From assembly GCA_963576735.1 (NCBI GenBank), contig OY755178.1, positions 1,798,001-1,862,000 of the forward strand: a stretch of DNA of 64,000 bases, written 5' to 3'. Source of the DNA: Bedellia somnulentella (lineage: Eukaryota; Arthropoda; Insecta; Lepidoptera; Bedelliidae). Every line of letters begins with the position of its first letter. Within the stretch, counting starts at the first letter, position 1. Of the stretch, positions 44,501-52,500 are shown one piece after another. The notes under the pieces were generated by a model, which was not told where the DNA came from, made no database searches, and saw only the letters and a list, made by a program, of their open reading frames with translations. Position numbers and translations under genes: made by a program.

Positions 44501-45399
44501 AATCAGTTTAAAATAATCCGGTCGGCGCTTTGCTTGAAAACCATGGAAGCAATTATGAGTCCTAAATTGCTTTGCGACTTTAAAACTAAAGTTAAATATT
44601 GTGATTAATTGGTTATACCCGACCTGTAAAATAACATCAATATTCGTTCAGAATTGCAAACGGAAACAATAGCAGCAGCTCATAAGTCTTACCAGCATTA
44701 GCTTTTGAAGTAAGGTTTGTGAAGTTGCTTTTTAAATAGTATTTATTTTTGTACATTTTTTAAAACGCATAAAAGTAAACATAGTTTAAAGCCAATGATT
44801 AAATTTCAGCTCTTAAACTTAAAAACATCACGCCGTATATCCCCGAAGGGGTTGGCGGAAGTACTAATATTTCTGAACATTACGAGACATATTGCCACCT
44901 GTTCACACGGTTTGCTCGGACAACATACTCACATTATAGAGGGCAGGCCAATCGCCGTTTTGTACGAATGCACTGTCTCATGACTAAGTACAACTTAGCC
45001 ATGTGGGTTTTCTCACGATGTTTTCCCTCACCGATAACAACGATTAAATTTATTGACACTTAATCTTAAACTTGTTTTGTCAATGTCCGTCTTCTTTACA
45101 TTCTATAATACACATATCTATATGGCTGTTTGCAACTCTTTTATATATTTTTTTTAAAGTATTGCCTCTTTTTTTCAGTCTACAGCTGGAAGTTAAGTAG
45201 AACTACTTCTTTAAGCAACACCTACAATACAGCAATCAACAATGCACTGCAGAGCTATCCTGTACTAAGTCAATCCGCCTGGACAACTTCCAGCCACTCA
45301 GCAAACGCTTGTAGAGAGAATTCTAGCCACGTCTTCTACAGCTCTGCCGCCCTAGTACTTTTCATGACTGTCTTGGGTCTCGGGTTTGGGAAAAACTAA
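41460..45399 (+). CDS. Lipocalin (apolipoprotein D / Lazarillo-like), four exons
   Basis: Secreted or membrane-tethered lipocalin that should bind a small hydrophobic ligand. Exons: 41460-41585, 42633-42843, 43786-43881, 45179-45399, all joined in phase at GT-AG introns, 217 residues. A signal peptide spans residues 1-19 (hydrophobic FFVLLLCVSG). Lipocalin region 1 is present at 35-47 (PVPNFNF... and G45-R-W47), region 2 at 124-130 (ATDYNNY) and region 3 as W148-KLSR152. Candidate disulfide Cys: 27, 62, 134, 136, 189. N-glycosylation sequons: 91, 99, 102 and 192. Residues 196-214 form a hydrophobic tail after SS, with only GKN behind it, resembling a GPI-anchor signal as in insect Lazarillo. 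The ligand is not predictable. All three introns carry retroposon copies. This is the best-supported complete gene here. Confidence 0.88.
41606..41770 (-). repeat. Family C in lipocalin intron 1
   Basis: Reverse. GGGGTGGACAGAGATTATCG, GTGCGATCCTGGCAAATATC and CATCCATCAATCTTTTCA remain. Only 20 bases downstream of the exon 1 donor. Confidence 0.65.
42110..42161 (+). repeat. SINE S end in lipocalin intron 1
   Basis: 11 bases of inverted tail (AATAAATAAAG) then the forward 3' end (ATCCCCACATGAGGTTTTCA to GATTTAAA). Flanked by TTGTCTTTTTTT (42098-42109) and TTGTCTTTCTTT (42162-42173), 11/12 equal. Confidence 0.6.
42388..42560 (+). repeat. Family A, degenerate, in intron 1
   Basis: TTGGCTTGGAATAACATAAA, CTTTCTGAGGAATTTAATAT and GCTCTGGCAAACCCTTC: an old forward copy about 70 bases upstream of exon 2. 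Confidence 0.5.
42633..42843 (+). CDS. Lipocalin exon 2
   Basis: Acceptor TATTCCTACAG ends at 42632. Begins FSGRWNVIQRTADTYERGDC (strand A with the GxW motif). Three N-glycosylation sites. Donor GTAAGT at 42844 leaves one base for the next codon. Confidence 0.87.
43059..43131 (-). repeat. Family A scrap in intron 2
   Basis: GAAAAAGGGTAGTTATTAG and CAGCCACTTTTAGAAGTAGA, reverse orientation. Confidence 0.35.
43133..43389 (-). repeat. SINE B in lipocalin intron 2
   Basis: Reverse, from the CACCTGGTATTCTAAGTACC region to the tRNA-like head (GTTCTACCCATTTAGCTATC). Lacks the 3' hairpin. Confidence 0.7.
43786..43881 (+). CDS. Lipocalin exon 3
   Basis: Acceptor TTTTCTAG at 43785. Encodes HPSRAYYLVLATDYNNYALV then CTCYTDSVRYQ, which holds the TDxxxY signature. 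Donor GTAAGT at 43882 is the start of a SINE target-site duplication. Confidence 0.87.
43899..44147 (-). repeat. SINE S, full length, at exon 3 donor
   Basis: Reverse copy, 3' end at left (AATCTTTTTGTTCATGAAAA). The tRNA-like head is at 43977-44047 (B box GCGGGGATCGAACCCGC on the + strand), and the 5' region extends to CCTACCTCCGAATT. Flanked by an exact 17 bp duplication GTAAGTATAAATATTTT (43882-43898 and 44148-44164), whose left copy is the exon 3 splice donor itself. Confidence 0.88.
44178..44485 (-). repeat. Family H, LINE 3' region in intron 3
   Basis: Begins CATCATCTTCATCAGCCAAT, continues GACTCCCCAAAGATCTTTAC and GGGACAGCCCTGCCCATTGT, the reverse complement of the C-terminal coding and 3' end of an RTE/R4-like LINE common in moths (my recollection of that repeat). 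Decayed. Confidence 0.6.
44829..45046 (-). repeat. SINE B in lipocalin intron 3
   Basis: Reverse, 3' hairpin present (ATATCCCCGAAGGGGTTGGC). It runs to TTTTCCCTCACCGATAACAA; the tRNA-like head is missing. Ends about 130 bases upstream of exon 4. Confidence 0.75.
45179..45399 (+). CDS. Lipocalin exon 4
   Basis: Acceptor with a long T tract (TTTTTTTCAG) at 45178. Begins YSWKLSRTTSLSNTYNTAIN and ends with the hydrophobic tail LVLFMTVLGLGFGKN and TAA. Confidence 0.87.
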
Positions 45400-45474
45400 G
45401 ATTTATAACCGTAAATGTGATTTAAATATATGTTTTTTTAATTGTTTGAATTATTTTTTATTTAAAAAGTAAAA

Positions 45475-45720
45475 GCTGTGTAGTGTCGGCTTAGAATAGC
45501 ACTACCCCATTTCTTCCGGTGGGTAGAGAGAGTAGAGGCGACTAACGGTTTTGGGGCTTTTGAGGGATTTTTGGGCGATGCGGTTGGAGACCCATCACCA
45601 ACAACCTTTATTTCACCATCTTTTCCCCACACAACTTCCAAAAGTGGCTGAGGAATTTCTGATTCCTTAACTCTGGCTACCCCTTCTAGGGATTTATAGC
45701 TGGGAGTATATGTATGCATG
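45475..45720 (+). repeat. Family A downstream of lipocalin
   Basis: Forward copy with an exact 15 bp duplication TATTTTTTATTTAAA (45452-45466 and 45721-45735). It starts 76 bases after the lipocalin stop codon and thus probably sits in the 3' UTR. No clear AATAAA lies before it. Confidence 0.85.
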
Positions 45721-45867
45721 TATTTTTTATTTAAATCGTAACCGAGTTGTGTTAATGATTATAAGTTGCAACTTCCTTTCTACGAAACTAAAACTAACTT
45801 CTGCACTCCTGAAATCTGCAACAATGTTGTTTTTTAATGGTCTGTGTGGCCATATGGGTAGTAGTCT

Positions 45868-45925
45868 GCCTCCGTGGTCTCGTGGTAAAGAGCTTGGCTT
45901 GAGCTTGAAGCAGGGGGTAAACTCA
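45868..45925 (+). repeat. tRNA-like SINE scrap
   Basis: CTCCGTGGTCTCGTGGTAAA looks like an A-box region and GGGGGTAAACTCACG like a broken B box. Different from SINE B and S. Confidence 0.3.
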
Positions 45926-46030
45926 CGAATTACATTTGTATGATTTAACCCAATTTGGAAAGGTATTGCAGGCTTGAATCACCTGATACTGATTCCGTTT
46001 TAAGTCATCTGAAGTAGTTAGAATTTAAAA

Positions 46031-46277
46031 AACATACATACATAGATATACTCACGGCTGTGAATCCCTAGAACGGGTAGCCAGAAGGAATTAAAATTCC
46101 TCAGCCACTTTTGGAGAGTTGAGTGGGGAGAAGATGGTAAAATAAAGGTTGTTGATAAAGGGTCTCCAACCGCATCGCCCAAAAATCTCTTAAAAGCCCC
46201 AATACCGTTAGTCGCCTCTTACGTACACCCACCGGAAGAAATGGGGTAGTGCTATTCTAAGCCGACACTTCACAGCA
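46031..46277 (-). repeat. Family A retroposon
   Basis: Near-consensus reverse copy, CATACATACATAGATATACT to CCGACACTTCACAGC. Confidence 0.82.
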
Positions 46278-46310
46278 GCTATAATATAATTTAAAAAAGC
46301 ATAAAAAATT

Positions 46311-46456
46311 CTGCCACGTTTGAAAGGTAAATGGAGATTGAGCAATAAAGAAGGGTTGACGGGTCTCGACTAATATCGCCAAAAATCTAGGTCGCCCTTA
46401 CTGCACCTGTGGGCAGAAATAGGTTATTGCTATAGAGAGCTGACACTACACACTCA
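46311..46456 (-). repeat. Family A, degenerate
   Basis: GACGGGTCTCGACTAATATC and GAGCTGACACTACAC, reverse orientation. Confidence 0.5.
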
Positions 46457-46477
46457 TGAAAATACATGGTTTTGTTT

Positions 46478-46650
46478 CAAGAAGAAATTACCCCATAAGA
46501 ACTGTCTCATTGTGTCCCAAGAGTGCTGTACGAGGCGTTTAAGGATAATAAAGTTATACTCGTATAAGGGCTATAAAGTGATTTCTGAATCATGTGGCTG
46601 GAGAACCATTACCGAATTATCTTATATTTTACAATCTTACCCTCTCAAAA
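46478..46650 (+). repeat. Family A, degenerate
   Basis: TACGAGGCGTTTAAGGATAA and GTGGCTGGAGAACCATTACC, forward orientation. Confidence 0.45.
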
Positions 46651-46675
46651 TCCATACATACATACATATACTTAC

Positions 46676-46833
46676 CAGAAGAATATGAAGAATAAAAGAG
46701 CATGTATGTAAAGATTGATGGATGTAAACGCAGCTAGAGAGGTTTGTCGGGATCGTGCGAAGTGGCGATCAATAGTCTCTGCCTACCCCAATAGGAACTA
46801 ATGACGTGAGTATATGTATGTATGTATGTATGT
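46676..46833 (+). repeat. Family C retroposon
   Basis: Forward. GAATAAAAGAGCATGTATGT encodes the NKRACM part of the LINE C-terminus, then CTCTGCCTACCCCAATAGG, GACGTGAGTATATG and a (TATG)n tail. Confidence 0.8.
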
Positions 46834-46834
46834 A

Positions 46835-47066
46835 TATACTTATCATAAATCCCAGAAAGGGGTAGCCAGAACTTTAGACTTAGGAACTCCTCGGCCACAT
46901 TTAGAAGTTGATAGGAGAAAAGATGGTAGAAATAAAGTACCATCGGTGATGGGTTTCCAAACCCTTCGCCAAAAAACCACTTACAAAAGCCCTATACCCT
47001 TAGTCGCCTCTTACGAAACCTGTGAGTAGAAAACAGTGGTAACATTCCAAGACGGCACTACACGGC
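46835..47066 (-). repeat. Family A retroposon
   Basis: Diverged reverse copy joined tail to tail with the family C copy on its left. Ends GACGGCACTACACGGC. Confidence 0.75.
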
Positions 47067-47534
47067 AACTTCCAAAAGCGGCTATTTTTAATTGGGAACT
47101 AATTTTTTGAGCTGTTATTTAACAATTCGAGAAGTCATTACGATTAGTTGAAAAACATATTGAGCAGTTATTTAATTTAATGGCGGTTGAATTTAATTGC
47201 GACAGTAAAACATAGACAGTAATAAAAAATATATTAGTCGGTTATTTTATCATACTATGTCAATTCTAAAAATAATTGAGTAGTCCAATAATTAAATGAG
47301 CGGAAAAAATGATGGAATGAGCGGTTCGATCAATTGTTCGGCAGATCATAACGAGCGGCGGTAATAATTTCAATAAATAACTATAATATTCATAATGTTT
47401 TTTAGTCTAATATTTAAAAAAATCTTATCAATTGCATGTGTGTTTATCTATATTTGCTTGCTTGCTTGGTTGTATGTAAATGGGGTGCAGGGGGCGCAAC
47501 CCTGCTTGGGTGTGGGTCGCAGGCAAAGCAAATT
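47067..47534. other. AT-rich spacer, no gene seen
   Basis: Nothing supportable apart from a short G-rich spot GGGGTGCAGGGGGCGC near 47481. Confidence 0.3.
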
Positions 47535-47612
47535 CAGGTCACATTTAGCTAGGTTAGGTTAGGTTAGATTATGTATAAAACGAGCGAGCGAAGCGCAGCG
47601 GAGCGAGCACCT
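47535..47612. repeat. Family I cluster with TTAGG repeats
   Basis: TAGCTAGGTTAGGTTAGGTT then TATAAAACGAGCGAGCGAAG. Inverse of the block at 31363-31430. Confidence 0.5.
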
Positions 47613-48235
47613 TTAATGCATGATTCATGCCTATTTGCATGCATGCTTGCTTGTTTATCGTAGTAACGATATTATTAATTTATGTCTGTCCGTCACACCG
47701 ATATATCTTGAAAATTACTTTACCACCTCAATGTTTATAGAATTGCTTAGAATGAGATTTCTTACCGACAAATTCAGATGTATAACTGCCCACGCGTAAC
47801 CGCTCGTTCAATAATTTTTACCGCCCATTTAATTATTTTCCTACTCAATTATATATTCACTGATCCATTTCATTATTTTTTATTACTCATTTTTGTTTAC
47901 TTTACTGCTTAGTTTTAACTGCTGATCTAGTTATTAAACGTGCCATTTATAATTTTTAACTTACCAAAACCGCTATATACAACTGCCTCTTTAAATCAGT
48001 GCCTTTTTAATTTATGCAGTTCTTGTAACCCTTTCACATATAGCCATAAATATTGATGATACGTGATGCTTGTCAGCGATGACGTCATTAAGAGAAAAAG
48101 TTTAACAATCTTCGAAAATTCATAACTTTGCAATATATCATTTTAAATGAAAAATATTCAAATCACTCTTTTATTTTATGTTTACTATCGAATAAAAATA
48201 TTTATTAAATACCAAAAAAAACTTTGCATACCGAA
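47613..48235. other. AT-rich spacer, no gene seen
   Basis: No supported frame or repeat. Confidence 0.3.
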
Positions 48236-48300
48236 TTACTGAAGAATTCATATTCCTCAGTACTGGTAACCCTTTCTGGGATCCAGCCATAAATATTCGT
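48236..48300 (+). repeat. Family A 3' scrap
   Basis: ACTGAAGAATTCATATTCCT then CTGGTAACCCTTTCTGGGA: 3' region only. Confidence 0.4.
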
Positions 48301-48554
48301 ATCTCTGTTTGCACAAATAAAACAAGAGTAAATAATAACAGAGATATCATAACGACCTATTCAACCGAAAATGTATACAAGAAAACGCAGCGTCGTCGTC
48401 AGCAAAATAGCGTTGTTGGACTGACGCGAGCACGAAGCATACGAATGGCGGGAAAATGGCCGCCAGCCAAACTTAAAAACACTTTGTTAAGGAAGCTTTG
48501 ACTTACATGTAATATTGTACATAAAAAATATACATAAAAAGGGTAATAAACATG

Positions 48555-48804
48555 CTGTGTAGTGTCAGCATAGAATAGCACTACCCCATTTCTTCCGGTG
48601 GGTGTACGTAAGAGGCGACTAACGGTATTGGGGCTTTTAAGGGATGTTTGGGCGATGCGGTTGGAGACTCATCACCAACAACCTTTATTCTACCATCTTT
48701 TCCCCACTCAACTTCCAAAAGTGGCTGAGGAATTTGTAATTCCTTAGCTCTGGCTACCCCTTCTAGGGATTTATAGCCGTGAGTATATGTATGTATGTAT
48801 GTAT
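48555..48804 (+). repeat. Family A, full length, reference copy
   Basis: 250 bases from CTGTGTAGTGTCAGC to the (TATG)n tail, with an exact 12 bp duplication GTAATAAACATG (48543-48554 and 48805-48816). Defines both ends of family A: 5' CTGTGTAGTGTCGGCTTAGA, 3' GCCGTGAGTATATG plus tail. Confidence 0.9.
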
Positions 48805-48867
48805 GTAATAAACATGAGAAAACGCAAGACATGATTGTATATCTTGTTCTATAGGGAGCTGCTTGTG

Positions 48868-48955
48868 ATCTTTTAATCTTCACATTTCGGACGTCTGAAT
48901 TGTTGAACACATTTTCTATTTGATCTAAATATTTCCTCCAAAGCCATCAAGGGTA
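48868..48955 (-). repeat. Family C fragment
   Basis: CTTCACATTTCGGACGTCTG and GAACACATTTTCTATTTGATC, reverse orientation, no 3' tail. Confidence 0.55.
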
Positions 48956-49221
48956 TTACTTTAGTCAGTTGCTAAGGACATCCTCGCCATAGCTATCGCC
49001 ATATATCTCTTTTCTTTAATATTTTGTTAATGTTTCCAGCGTTTTTCTGATGCTGTAATAAATATAAATCAAATACGAACAATAATGCAGGTTCGGCGCA
49101 AATGAAACTTAATTCAAATAATAGGTATAGTTGAGTTATAAAAAAAACCATGGGAGACATAATTGAAATCGATAGCCAAGGGTGCAAGATTGCTATTCGA
49201 ATTTTTTACGGGTGACATTCT

Positions 49222-49255
49222 AATATTTTAATAATAATAATAATAATAATAATCA
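49222..49255 (-). repeat. (ATT)n tail of the CR1-like LINE
   Basis: About ten AAT units on the + strand, adjacent to the complement of AATAAAT. Short microsatellite tails instead of poly(A) are typical of CR1. Confidence 0.75.
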
Positions 49256-49509
49256 TTTATTTCGGAAATTAAAACATTCCATATACAGTTGAGACAACAC
49301 AAAAAAAAAAAATGAAATTCACGACATTATTAAAAATTAAAAATCTTACACATCTACAGATAGACATAAAATAAAATGAGGCAATGTTAATTAAAATCAT
49401 ATTAAGTTACATAATTAAATTAGCATAAAAATAAAAATAAAAATAGAATTAAAAAATAATCAATACAAACAAATTATAAAATAGCAATAAAAATAATTTC
49501 TGAAGACGT

Positions 49510-50028
49510 TTAATATAATTGAAAGTAATTGTTTGGGGCTACGTGTACGGACATCCAATGTTTTATCATTGGGCTGTCCACCTTTTCTGCAATCACCCTC
49601 AGGAGTGTATTGGTGCTACCCTTGACCCTCTCCCACATGGAAGCTACTCGTTTGCGAATCACGGCTTGAAAACCGTCAGTGCTTGACTCAGCAAACATGC
49701 CCGAGGCACTACAGCGCCATGGCAGCCCCAACAAACCCCTGAAGGCATTGTTGTATTGGACTCGCAGAGCACTGTAAGATTTTTTTGTATAATTACTCCA
49801 CAGACTGCAGGTGTACAATGTTTGACAGTAAGCCTTGAAGAGCGAGATTTTTACGTCCCTTGAACACCGTGCATATCTGCGCGACAACATGTTACATCTA
49901 ACCGACAGTGCTCTGCGTTCCCTTTCAATGTCAAGATCATCGACTAGGTTGTCTGCTATCCAGTGACCCAAGTATTTAAATTTAAAAACTCTCTGGAGTG
50001 GGACTCCACTTAATGTTATAGGTGGCAT
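49510..50028 (-). pseudogene. CR1-like ORF2, C-terminal region
   Basis: 172-codon frame following the RT core after a one-step frameshift near 50020. Begins at MPPITLSGVPLQRVFKFKYL, i.e. the 'FKYLGH.I' motif that follows the polymerase domain. Continues with RRALSVRCNMLSRRYARCS and RVQYNNAFRGLLGLPWRCSA. No RNase H signature is visible. Ends NNYFQLY and stop, about 250 bases before the ATT tail. Confidence 0.8.
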
Positions 50029-50786
50029 CGAATATGTTTTTTTGCCAGATTTGAAAACAAGAATCTCACTTTTTTTACATTATACTGGAGACCATGGACC
50101 GCAGCATACCTTTCACAGATTCTTAATAACGAAATCAGCGCATTAAGTGAGGGGCACAGCAGTACCATGTCGTCGGCATAGTTTATATTGTTCACAGAAC
50201 AACCATCTATGGAACAACCGACTCCTGCACCACTAAGCTCATCTATTAACCCGTTAATATATAAATTAAAAAGTGTCGGTGAAGTTAACCCCCCTTGTCT
50301 CACTCCACACTTCAACTTGTAATCAGCCGAGTACTCTCCGGCCCAGCGAACACAATTGACCTGATTACCGTACCAGTACTTAAACATATTAATAATTTCA
50401 GTGGGCAAAGTCGTGGTATTATGCAATTTGTCCCATAAAACATCATATAACACCAGATCTAACGCCTTTGACAAGTCCAAAAAACATGCAAATATAGGAG
50501 TGTTTCTGTCAGTATAGTACCGAACAGTGTGCTTAAGACACAACACAGCAGATTCAGTGGATAACCCCTGTCGAAATCCGAACTGTGCGTCATGCAGAGA
50601 CACATATTGGTTTAGGTGTTTATTAAGCACACTATCAAGCACCTTTGCCAACACTGTTGCCAAAGAGATAGGTCTGTAATGAGACTTGTCAGAGGCATCT
50701 CCTGTTTTATTTTTAATCAGAGGTACCACTATCGTTTTCATGAGGTTGGCTGGTAGGTAGTTATGCCGAATACAAAACGTGTACAG
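50016..50786 (-). pseudogene. CR1-like ORF2, reverse-transcriptase core
   Basis: Reverse transcriptase that primes on nicked target DNA. In order: MKTIVVPLIKNKTGDASDKS and HYRPISLATVLAKVLDSVLN (fingers), DAQFGFRQGLSTE, PIFACFLDLSKALD (usual F.DxxKAFD, so the first catalytic Asp is there), CGVRQGGLTSPTLFNLYING, and NNINYADDMVLLCPS (catalytic YADD). The N-terminal junction at 50786 is the end of the Harbinger-like insertion. Lys-Ala-Leu-Asp for Lys-Ala-Phe-Asp is a mild change. The frame is open up to the shift near 50020. Confidence 0.85.
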
Positions 50787-51369
50787 CGGTGCTAGTACGA
50801 TAAGTAATGAAACACGTCGGGGCGCACGAGAAAGACGGTTTTGTCGATGCACCCGAAGAGAAGATTCGTTTCTCGACCGTCGCTAGCACATCATGTAAAA
50901 TAAGCGTACGTTCAAGGGCGTGTGACGTCACTGACCGAACGGTTTCGTGTTTTCTCGACGTGGGTAACGACAAGCCTCTTCTTTTGCTAACACAGTGTCA
51001 CAATAAGGACGGGATATCTCTTCTTTTGACGTTTGGTTGAAGGGAAGTGTCGACGACTATTGTCTTGGTCGGGTTGAGGTAACGACAAGGAATAATCGAA
51101 ATATTTTATTCAAGTTATCAATATTTTGCTTTCCTTTGGTGTGTTATTTATTGAAATCTTATTATATTAAATTAGTTATTTGCAAAACCAAATATTTCTG
51201 TTTGATATTTCGTTCTATAAGTTTTAAATTCGTAAGTGTATTGTGTAGTATTTGTTTACGAGTAGGTATTGTCGTCTTTCTTGTTATTTATACAATTGAT
51301 AACATCATAACAGTTTTGCAAGTGGGTTAAATGTTATTTTTGTTCAAGAATGGCAGTTCCTTATTATAA

Positions 51370-51483
51370 TTTCCCGTGGCGAGACGAGCCGGGCGTAAAA
51401 TGCAAAGGCGTAGCATTCGTGATGCTTCAAATCCATTTTCGCTTCCCGACAATGAATTGAACATTGGAATTGAGTATTCTTAA
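51370..51483 (+). pseudogene. Harbinger transposase-like N-terminal remnant
   Basis: Open frame FPVARRAGRKMQRRSIRDAS then NPFSLPDNEL. The run of Arg with R.IRDASNPF.LPD is the N-terminal hallmark of DDE_4 (HARBI1-type) nucleases in insects, where RRxxRDxxNPF..xD.EF is followed by the catalytic domain. After LPDNEL the match is lost and a TAA follows at 51481. The DDE core is missing. Confidence 0.5.
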
Positions 51484-51485
51484 AC

Positions 51486-51585
51486 CATTTTTTTAAGTTA
51501 ATTGGGGAAGATAGAAACAGAGATAACCTCTTAAAAAACCCAATATGCAACCCATGAGAAGAACTGCATTAGTGCTATTGTACTA
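51486..51585 (-). repeat. Possible family A scrap
   Basis: ACCATTTTTTTAAGTTAATTGG and CCCATGAGAAGAACTGCATT then AGTGCTATTGTAC roughly follow family A in reverse. Weak; it may explain how the transposase core was lost. Confidence 0.25.
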
Positions 51586-52115
51586 TATTTGTTTACAGTA
51601 TAGGTATGTCTGTATATTTTGTTTAATGTTTAAAATAAGGTTTAAGATTATACACTATGTAATACGTTTGGCTACAAGATGAAAAGGGGTATTTCATATT
51701 AGAATACAAGCAGGTATTTGTAAATGAAAGAAAGATATAAATAATAATATTCCTTTATTAGAATAAACACAATATACACAGTAATAAAATGTAATATACA
51801 TACAAAACACCTACTTACAAAAGGCTAAACAATTACTTCAAGCAACACATCACATACATTAGAAGTGTAGCATTATATTATATTATAACTAACCAAAGCA
51901 ATGTGTTAAAAGTAACATAAAGCAATACAACAAAAAGTTAATTAAACAAGGCAATGTGTTAAAACAGCAATAAGACATAAAATAGACAATATTATGCTGC
52001 ATTTCAGGTATAATAAGAATTATATACATACAATTCAATTAACACCAACTAAAATTCATACACATGCTTCACAACTTAGACAAGAATACTAATACAATTT
52101 ACCCCATTTTTTCAG

Positions 52116-52254
52116 GTTTCCGATTGCAGATGTGGTGAACCCTGATTTAAGAGAAATTGGTTTACCTAACATCCCACAACAGCGTAATTTAAATTTTTTG
52201 AGACAAGGTGAAGCAAAGAGAAGATTAATTATTGATTCTCATTTTATTAATTAA
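52116..52254 (+). pseudogene. Harbinger transposase-like C-terminal exon
   Basis: A good acceptor (CCCCATTTTTTCAG) precedes an exon of 45 codons plus one base, ending in TAA at 52252. It reads FPIADVVNPDLREIGLPNIP then FLRQGEAKRRLIIDSHF. 'GxxKRxxLIxxHF' is the usual end of HARBI1-type transposases. The intervening catalytic part (about 600 bases expected here) is AT-rich and non-coding, so this is a deletion derivative. Confidence 0.5.
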
Positions 52255-52269
52255 AATTTGTTTAAAAAC

Positions 52270-52500
52270 TCTACCTTCTTTTATTTTGTTGCATTTTTTG
52301 AAGCTCTATTAAGTTACGCAGGCGCAGTTAGGGCAATTGTGTTGGCCTCAGATTGCAGATTATATGAACTTTTTTACATAATTATTATCGAGCAATTTTC
52401 GATTCACATTTAATCATTAAATCGTTGCTTGTAAACTTTACCTTCTTTTATTGTGCCGCAATTTTCTAACTCTATTAAACTATGCAGGCACAGCTATTTT
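52270..52500 (-). repeat. Duplicated ~75 bp block inside the transposon
   Basis: CTACCTTCTTTTATTTTGTTGC to ACGCAGGCGCAG (52274-52328) recurs as TTTACCTTCTTTTATTGTGC to ATGCAGGCACAG (52438-52494). On the - strand both encode a similar LR(L/H)xNLIELQ-like stretch followed by a lysine-rich end. This could be the coiled tail of the Myb-like second protein of Harbinger elements. Weak. Confidence 0.35.

Noticed and set aside
47535..47612. Telomere-like TTAGG repeats
   Set aside because: Only about three units, embedded in a dispersed repeat that also occurs inverted at 31.37 kb; not a telomere.
48581..48910. 109-codon - strand open frame
   Set aside because: It is family A plus a bit of family C in reverse; same peptide as near 45.5 and 18.9 kb.
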